This document shows positions 6,901 to 10,260 of a DNA stretch of 10,260 nt, one piece after another. Under the pieces are notes generated by a model. It saw only the letters and a program-made list of their open reading frames with translations. It did not search any database and was not told where the DNA came from. The first letter of the stretch is position 1. Every line of letters begins with the position of its first letter. This stretch comes from an uncultured Bacillaceae bacterium. Its GTDB lineage: Bacteria; Bacillota; Bacilli; Bacillales; Pradoshiaceae. The stretch spans positions 1 to 10,260 of the forward strand of contig CAJGCH010000091.1 in NCBI GenBank assembly GCA_904501845.1, in the 5' to 3' direction. The position numbers and the translations under genes are program-made.

Positions 6901-6910
6901 GAATGAATAT
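6901..6910. promoter_or_regulatory. Possible ArgR half site upstream of arcA
   Basis: GAATGAATAT contains the TGAATWW half of the ARG box consensus, about 105 bases before the predicted arcA start; the other half is not recognisable. A second half-like TATTCATAA lies at 6981-6989. Arginine regulators are known to activate arc operons in related bacilli from upstream ARG-like boxes, but the match here is only partial. Confidence 0.3.
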
Positions 6911-6924
6911 TACCGTTACGTTAA

Positions 6925-6938
6925 AGAAAACGCTTTCC
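6925..6938. promoter_or_regulatory. cre-like CcpA site upstream of arcA
   Basis: AGAAAACGCTTTCC matches TGAAAACGCTTTCA at 12 of 14 positions, differing only at the two ends. Its centre is about 130 bases upstream of the predicted arcA transcription start and 60-73 bases after the argR stop. CcpA binding would explain glucose repression of an arginine-catabolic operon. At this distance, mechanism and target gene are inferred. Confidence 0.6.
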
Positions 6939-6997
6939 CACTCATAAAATTGCATAAAAGGCTGTATAATACACAAATTCTATTCATAATTTTTTTC

Positions 6998-7450
6998 TTA
7001 ATTGCTTAATGTTTTCAGTCGATTTTCAACTACTTTTGCCTGTTCCTTTGTCTTACAGATGATCAAAGATGTATCATTTCCGCAAATTGTTCCAGCCTTC
7101 TCTTCCCAATCCAGCTCATCCAAGACAGCACCAATCGTTTGGGCATGGCCAGGCAATGTTTTTAAAATGACGAAATATTCAACTCTTTCTATACTGACCA
7201 GTGCATCCTCAAGCTTTTTGCGTAATTTGATTGTATCCAAATACTTATAATCTGACACAAAGCCATATCGTGTCCCTCCTGATTTAGCGGGATACTTTGC
7301 CAGGTTCAACTCCCGTATATCGCGCGAGATGGTTGCCTGGGTTATTTCAAGTCCGTTCTTCGCTAATTCTTCCACAAGCTGTTCTTGAGTTTTGATTTCA
7401 TTTTGCGTAATCACTTTCTTGATTAAAGCATGCCGCTCTTTCTTATTCAT
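6998..7450 (-). CDS. argR: Arginine-responsive regulator, ArgR/AhrC family
   Basis: A 150-residue regulator with the ArgR layout: an N-terminal winged helix (about residues 1-75) including TQATISRDIRELNL, and a C-terminal oligomerisation and arginine-binding domain with GHAQTIGAVLDELDW and GTICGNDT. The start is placed at ATG 7450. In-frame ATGs at 7459, 7453 and 7450 follow GAGAAAGG, and 7450 (9 bases after it) gives MNKKERH, aligning with AhrC as I remember it; 7453 is nearly as good, while 7459 touches the ribosome binding site. The conserved Asp-Asp pair that holds arginine (Asp128-Asp129 in E. coli ArgR) is Asn125-Asp126 here, so ligand response may differ from the biosynthetic repressor. 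It lies directly upstream of arcA on the same strand, as expected for a dedicated arc regulator. No clear terminator follows it, so some readthrough into arc is possible. Confidence 0.92.
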   Translation of the reverse strand: MNKKERHALIKKVITQNEIKTQEQLVEELAKNGLEITQATISRDIRELNLAKYPAKSGGTRYGFVSDYKYLDTIKLRKKLEDALVSIERVEYFVILKTLPGHAQTIGAVLDELDWEEKAGTICGNDTSLIICKTKEQAKVVENRLKTLSN

Positions 7451-7491
7451 CATCTTCATCCTTTCTCATTAAATCATCGTTAAACCGCATA

Positions 7492-7527
7492 AGAGGCCTA
7501 TCCCCATTTAAATGGGCATAGACCTCT
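7492..7527 (-). terminator. 36-bp palindrome after the membrane protein gene
   Basis: An 18+18 bp inverted repeat with two mismatched pairs, centred on CCCATTTAAATGGG, starts four bases after the stop of the membrane protein gene. On the minus strand it is followed by TTATGCGGTTTAACG, a poor T tract. It may act as a weak terminator. Since it lies 42 bases before argR, it could instead be an operator or leader structure for argR. Confidence 0.45.
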
Positions 7528-7530
7528 CAA

Positions 7531-8151
7531 TTAGCTTTCTATTTGAAAAATTGGTATCTCGTCAGGGCTCTTCAGCTCTCCAGGAGAGAAAGATACCTTT
7601 ATGACTTTCTTTTCACGCTTTTGCAAATAGGCTGTTGTGACCTTCTCTCTAATTAACCCATTCTCTGGAAATACCAGATTAATTTGCTGTGAGTTATGCT
7701 GGATGTTCCTGAGAACAATCGAACATTCCACGATTTCCTTATCAGTCCATTCCGTGCACGAGCTTTCTTCCTGAATATATTGCACCGCATCGGCACCCGA
7801 CTGGCCTGAATAAGCATATACATCTTCCCCCATTTTGAATAGGTTGTTCACAGCAATAGACGGTACAATCACGGCAGCCATCAGGATTACTGGCTCGACG
7901 TAGCGGAATTTCTTCCTGAAGGCCGGATATTCGCCAGTAAACCATTTGAGCAGCAGCAATACGCCAATAAATTGGATTCCCGCTGCCACAAACCATATAT
8001 TTGAGAGATCAAAAGGTCCTTCTGATGGCCACGAATACGCCTCGAACAATTGACTTCCGACCATTGACTGCTGACCAGGAAACTTAAGCACTAAAGTCAA
8101 TCCAGCCAGATAGACTACGCTCCCTAGTACGTTATAGGACACTTTAATCAT
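7531..8151 (-). CDS. Unrecognised membrane protein with extracytoplasmic C-terminal domain, 206 aa
   Basis: I do not recognise this family. Three hydrophobic segments are visible, at about residues 6-24, 51-71 and 87-104. The loop between segments 2 and 3 is strongly basic (KWFTGEYPAFRKKFRY), which by the positive-inside rule places it in the cytoplasm. The ~100-residue C-terminal part is therefore predicted outside. That part has two cysteines, 11 residues apart (about residues 132 and 143), and alternating hydrophobic stretches suggesting a beta-rich domain. It starts at ATG 8151 with GGAAGTG 5 bases upstream. It sits between arcR-like and argR genes on the same strand, with 86- and 80-base gaps and a candidate promoter of its own. 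A sensor or accessory role in arginine catabolism or envelope physiology is conceivable but not shown. The reading frame is intact and its codon use resembles its neighbours. Confidence 0.8.
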   Translation of the reverse strand: MIKVSYNVLGSVVYLAGLTLVLKFPGQQSMVGSQLFEAYSWPSEGPFDLSNIWFVAAGIQFIGVLLLLKWFTGEYPAFRKKFRYVEPVILMAAVIVPSIAVNNLFKMGEDVYAYSGQSGADAVQYIQEESSCTEWTDKEIVECSIVLRNIQHNSQQINLVFPENGLIREKVTTAYLQKREKKVIKVSFSPGELKSPDEIPIFQIES

Positions 8152-8188
8152 TGTAGCACTTCCATTCTAGTCAAATATTATTAGTCCT

Positions 8189-8218
8189 ATAATACTGGTT
8201 TCAATTGTCCACTTTCAA
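8189..8218 (-). promoter_or_regulatory. Candidate promoter for the membrane protein gene
   Basis: On the minus strand TTGAAA (8218-8213) and TATTAT (8194-8189) are 18 bases apart, about 38 bases before the ATG. The spacing is acceptable but not ideal and the region is A+T rich. Confidence 0.35.
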
Positions 8219-8237
8219 ATACATTGCCTCTATATTT

Positions 8238-8927
8238 CTATATAACTAATTTTTCAAAGAATTGAGGTTCGTGAATATACATCATTTTTCCCTTTATGGT
8301 CAATTTCTTTTCCCGTTTTAGTTTATTTATGACCATGCTGGCAGTCTCTCTTGAGGTCCCTGATATAGTAGATAATTTCGCTGTAGTAAGCGGGATATCA
8401 ATTCGAATGTAATTTGGATACTGCACACCAAGGTCCGTCATCAGATAGGAAATGGAATTCATCACCCTTTCTTGCGCGTTAGGAATAATGCCTTGCTGAA
8501 TCCGTCTTTCTTGCCCTTCTAAGATTTTTCCGTACTCCTTAATTATTCTTTGAAGAAGCCGATTATGCTTTGCCACAAACCTTTCAAAGACTTCTGTCGA
8601 TACATACAGGACACGGACATCTGTTTCAGCGATAGCAGAATGGCTATATTCTTTGCTTTCTGAGAGTAAACCATTATAGGGAAATATCGTATCTTTCTTT
8701 ATGTATTGACTGTATTGCAGGCTCCCTTGTTTATTTGACTTTTCGAGGGTGATATACCCATCCAGCAAATAATAAACTCTAAGCCTAGGATCTCCCTGCC
8801 AAAATAAATACTGTCCTTTTTTCAGCTTTCTTTCATATATAAATGGTTCTAATACGCTTAAGTCTTGCTGGCTCAAATCGGAGAAGAACTCTTTCTCCTT
8901 TAAACAATCAATTATTTCACCGTTCAT
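8238..8927 (-). CDS. arcR: Crp/Fnr-family transcriptional regulator, probable ArcR
   Basis: A 229-residue regulator with the Crp/Fnr arrangement. A cyclic-nucleotide-binding-like beta-barrel (about residues 10-120, with FWQGDPRLRVYYLLDGYITL) is joined by a long dimerisation helix (about 120-150) to a C-terminal winged helix. The recognition helix contains SGTSRETASMVINKLKREK (189-207). Its Arg193-Glu194 correspond to the pair by which Crp reads TGTGA, matching the box found before arcA. Only one cysteine (Cys8) is present, so it cannot carry an Fnr-type iron-sulfur cluster and is not Fnr. ArcR of B. licheniformis and staphylococci is a Crp/Fnr relative that activates arc operons and is encoded with them, which makes ArcR the best name. 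Here it lies upstream of arcA, two genes away, rather than after arcC. Its ribosome binding site (GCGGGTG) is weak. The effector cannot be read from the sequence. Confidence 0.87.
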   Translation of the reverse strand: MNGEIIDCLKEKEFFSDLSQQDLSVLEPFIYERKLKKGQYLFWQGDPRLRVYYLLDGYITLEKSNKQGSLQYSQYIKKDTIFPYNGLLSESKEYSHSAIAETDVRVLYVSTEVFERFVAKHNRLLQRIIKEYGKILEGQERRIQQGIIPNAQERVMNSISYLMTDLGVQYPNYIRIDIPLTTAKLSTISGTSRETASMVINKLKREKKLTIKGKMMYIHEPQFFEKLVI

Positions 8928-9056
8928 AAATGTACACCCGCTTCATCCTATTTTGTGCCTGCTTCCTTCTTTCTGCAATGCCCATTGGCAGACGGATTTG
9001 TACTTCTTTTTTTGCTGCATGAAAAAGAGATATACCTGCTAATTCCCACCTCTATT

Positions 9057-9065
9057 ATTATATCA
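9057..9065 (-). promoter_or_regulatory. Candidate extended -10 promoter for arcR
   Basis: TGATATAAT on the minus strand (9065-9057) combines the TG extension with a perfect TATAAT. No good -35 is present, which extended -10 promoters tolerate. It would give a leader of about 120 bases before the arcR ATG at 8927. Confidence 0.5.
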
Positions 9066-9081
9066 AAATAGTAAAAATAAT

Positions 9082-9119
9082 AAAAATAGTATACAGAAAG
9101 TTTCCTGCATACTATTTTT
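9082..9119. other. A+T-rich inverted repeat between rodA and arcR
   Basis: AAAAATAGTAT (9082-9092) is the exact reverse complement of 9109-9119. The pairing resumes after one mismatch for three more bases (CAG/CTG). T runs follow on both strands, so it could be a bidirectional terminator. It ends 17 bases upstream of the TG of the candidate arcR promoter, so it could equally be an operator for an arcR regulator. Confidence 0.45.
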
Positions 9120-9179
9120 ATACAAATCCTGCTTGATTGAACGTGCTACACGAGGCAGCAACTTCACCACAAGACAAAG

Positions 9180-9207
9180 AAAAAAAAGAAGGGATTTCCC
9201 CCTCCTT
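9180..9207 (-). terminator. Rho-independent terminator of rodA
   Basis: On the minus strand AAGGAGGG (9207-9200), loop GGAAAT and CCCTTCTT (9193-9186) form an 8-bp stem with one G-U pair, followed by an unbroken T run. It starts three bases after the rodA stop codon. Confidence 0.88.
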
Positions 9208-9209
9208 TT

Positions 9210-10260
9210 TCATGAAGAAAACATATATTTTCTATGGTGGTATCGTATGCTGAAAATAAGTCCGAGCGCCATCATATTACCGAGGAGTGAACTCCCTCCA
9301 TAACTAAGGAATGGCAGCGGAATACCCGTAATTGGCAAAAGGCCAATCGTCATCCCAATATTTTCGAACACATGGAATGTCAGCATGCAAATGACACCAA
9401 CACAAATATACGTGTTATATTCATTTTTTGTCTCAAGCCCGATCTTTGTCATATTATAGATGAGCATGAAAAAGAGAATAATCACGGCGCTTGCACCAAG
9501 GAAACCATATTCCTCGCCAATGACCGCAAAAATAAAGTCCGTATGTCCCTCAGGCAAATATACTTCTTTGTTTCCAAATCCTTTCCCTGAGGTTGTCCCA
9601 GAACCAATAGCCAGCAAGGATTTGATTAATTGGTATCCCTCTGCTGAGGTATGACTATACGGATCAAGCCAGGCATATATTCGCCCAAATTGGTATTGTT
9701 TCACGTGGAAGTATTTTTCCATAATATTTGGATGCCAGACGACTAAATAGAAAATCGTTCCCACCAGCAGTAATCCGCCGCCGAACATCGGCAGCAAGAT
9801 TCTCCATGTTATCCCAGAAACAAAAATCATGCCAATCATGATGGCAATCATGACGAGTGAAGTTCCAAGGTCAGGCTGCTGCATAACAAGCATTAATGGC
9901 GCACCAGTTGTTAAGCCTATTTTCATCAACAGGATGAAATCTGTTTGCATGGTTCTGATTCGATGCTTCGCATGATGATTTTGGATAAGGGCAGACAAGG
10001 CCATAATCAAGAAGACCTTCATCATCTCTGAAGGCTGTATAGAACCCAGCCCCGGCAGTTTATACCAGCTTTTCGCACCATTTATAACCGGAGCCAAGCC
10101 TTCTGGTGCAACAATCAAACCAAGCAAGAGAAGAAGGCCAAGCCCATATAAATACCATGACATTTTCTTTAGCTGGTCGGCATCCAATGTCATGATTAAA
10201 AAAGCAATTGTCAAACCAACCGCATACCACACAATTTGTTTAACGACAAAATTCTCTCCA
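9210..10260 (-). CDS. rodA: RodA-type SEDS peptidoglycan glycosyltransferase, C-terminal part (5' end beyond right edge)
   Basis: The frame is open from the right edge to TGA 9212-9210, giving about 349 visible codons and beginning within GENFVVKQIVWYAVG. The first codon usable as a start (GTG 10232) lies inside a conserved stretch, so the real start is outside the window; family members are about 390-400 residues. Roughly eight or nine membrane segments are visible. SEDS signatures are GAKSWYKLPGLGSIQPSEMMK, PDLGTS, PEGHTDFIFAVIGEEYG and ITGIPLPFLSYGGSS. The Asp of HTDFIF, at 9537-9539, corresponds to the essential catalytic Asp of RodA. SEDS proteins polymerise lipid II into glycan strands at the outer face of the membrane, together with a class B PBP. 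RodA (elongation) is preferred over FtsW because of GIPLPF and the short tail ending KYMFSS; FtsW or a sporulation SpoVE-like paralogue is less likely. A clear terminator isolates it from arcR. Confidence 0.85.
   Translation of the reverse strand, partial: GENFVVKQIVWYAVGLTIAFLIMTLDADQLKKMSWYLYGLGLLLLLGLIVAPEGLAPVINGAKSWYKLPGLGSIQPSEMMKVFLIMALSALIQNHHAKHRIRTMQTDFILLMKIGLTTGAPLMLVMQQPDLGTSLVMIAIMIGMIFVSGITWRILLPMFGGGLLLVGTIFYLVVWHPNIMEKYFHVKQYQFGRIYAWLDPYSHTSAEGYQLIKSLLAIGSGTTSGKGFGNKEVYLPEGHTDFIFAVIGEEYGFLGASAVIILFFMLIYNMTKIGLETKNEYNTYICVGVICMLTFHVFENIGMTIGLLPITGIPLPFLSYGGSSLLGNMMALGLIFSIRYHHRKYMFSS

Noticed and set aside
6961..6975. TGTATAATACA near the argR stop as a promoter or operator.
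   Set aside because: The plus-strand TATAAT has no fitting -35 and no plus-strand gene follows; the near-palindrome is short and A+T rich.
8238..8927. Naming the Crp/Fnr-family regulator Fnr.
   Set aside because: It has a single cysteine, so no four-cysteine cluster is possible.
8943..9020. A 25-codon minus-strand frame (MQQKKKYKSVCQWALQ...) in the arcR leader, ending close to the arcR start.
   Set aside because: It has no ribosome binding site at a usable distance and no recognisable family; most likely chance within the leader.
9210..10232. A complete 340-residue RodA starting at GTG 10232.
   Set aside because: The frame stays open to the window edge with conserved RodA-like residues before that codon, so the gene is cut by the edge.

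Overview
The window looks like chromosomal DNA of an aerobic, probably spore-forming member of the Bacillaceae. The evidence is a FadN-type beta-oxidation enzyme with a Bacillus FadR-type operator, an adjacent YuzL-like small gene, AhrC-type ArgR, and strong GGAGG ribosome binding sites. Base composition is moderate (A+T-rich between genes), and nearly all genes lie on the minus strand. No species assignment is possible from the sequence alone.

Left end (1-1506): the first ~399 codons of fadN read off the left edge on the minus strand. Its promoter region holds an exact TGAATGA-N4-TCATTCA palindrome (FadR operator type). Divergently on the plus strand is a 42-codon YuzL-like gene. From 1507 to 2007 there is no credible gene. 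Instead there is a GC-rich, nested inverted-repeat element (about 1737-1924) and a 51-bp palindrome (1936-1986) that is also the likely terminator of the arc operon.

Centre (2008-6769): a complete arginine deiminase operon transcribed leftwards as arcA-arcB-arcD-arcC. Arginine enters by ArcD in exchange for ornithine and is deiminated by ArcA to citrulline. ArcB phosphorolyses citrulline to ornithine and carbamoyl phosphate. ArcC uses the carbamoyl phosphate to make ATP, with NH3 and CO2 released. The arcA promoter region carries two 16-bp Crp/Fnr-type boxes that would sit at about -41.5 and -64.5, a cre-like CcpA site near -130, and ArgR-like half sites further up. This suggests combined control by oxygen or energy state, arginine and carbon source.

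Regulators (6998-8927), same strand: an ArgR/AhrC-family arginine regulator with Asn in place of a conserved ligand-binding Asp, an unrecognised three-TM membrane protein with an outward C-terminal domain, and a Crp/Fnr-family regulator without iron-sulfur cysteines that fits ArcR.

Right end (9210-10260): the C-terminal ~349 codons of a RodA-type SEDS glycosyltransferase, running in from the right edge and closed by a clear terminator. No tRNA, rRNA, CRISPR array, intact insertion sequence or phage gene was seen.
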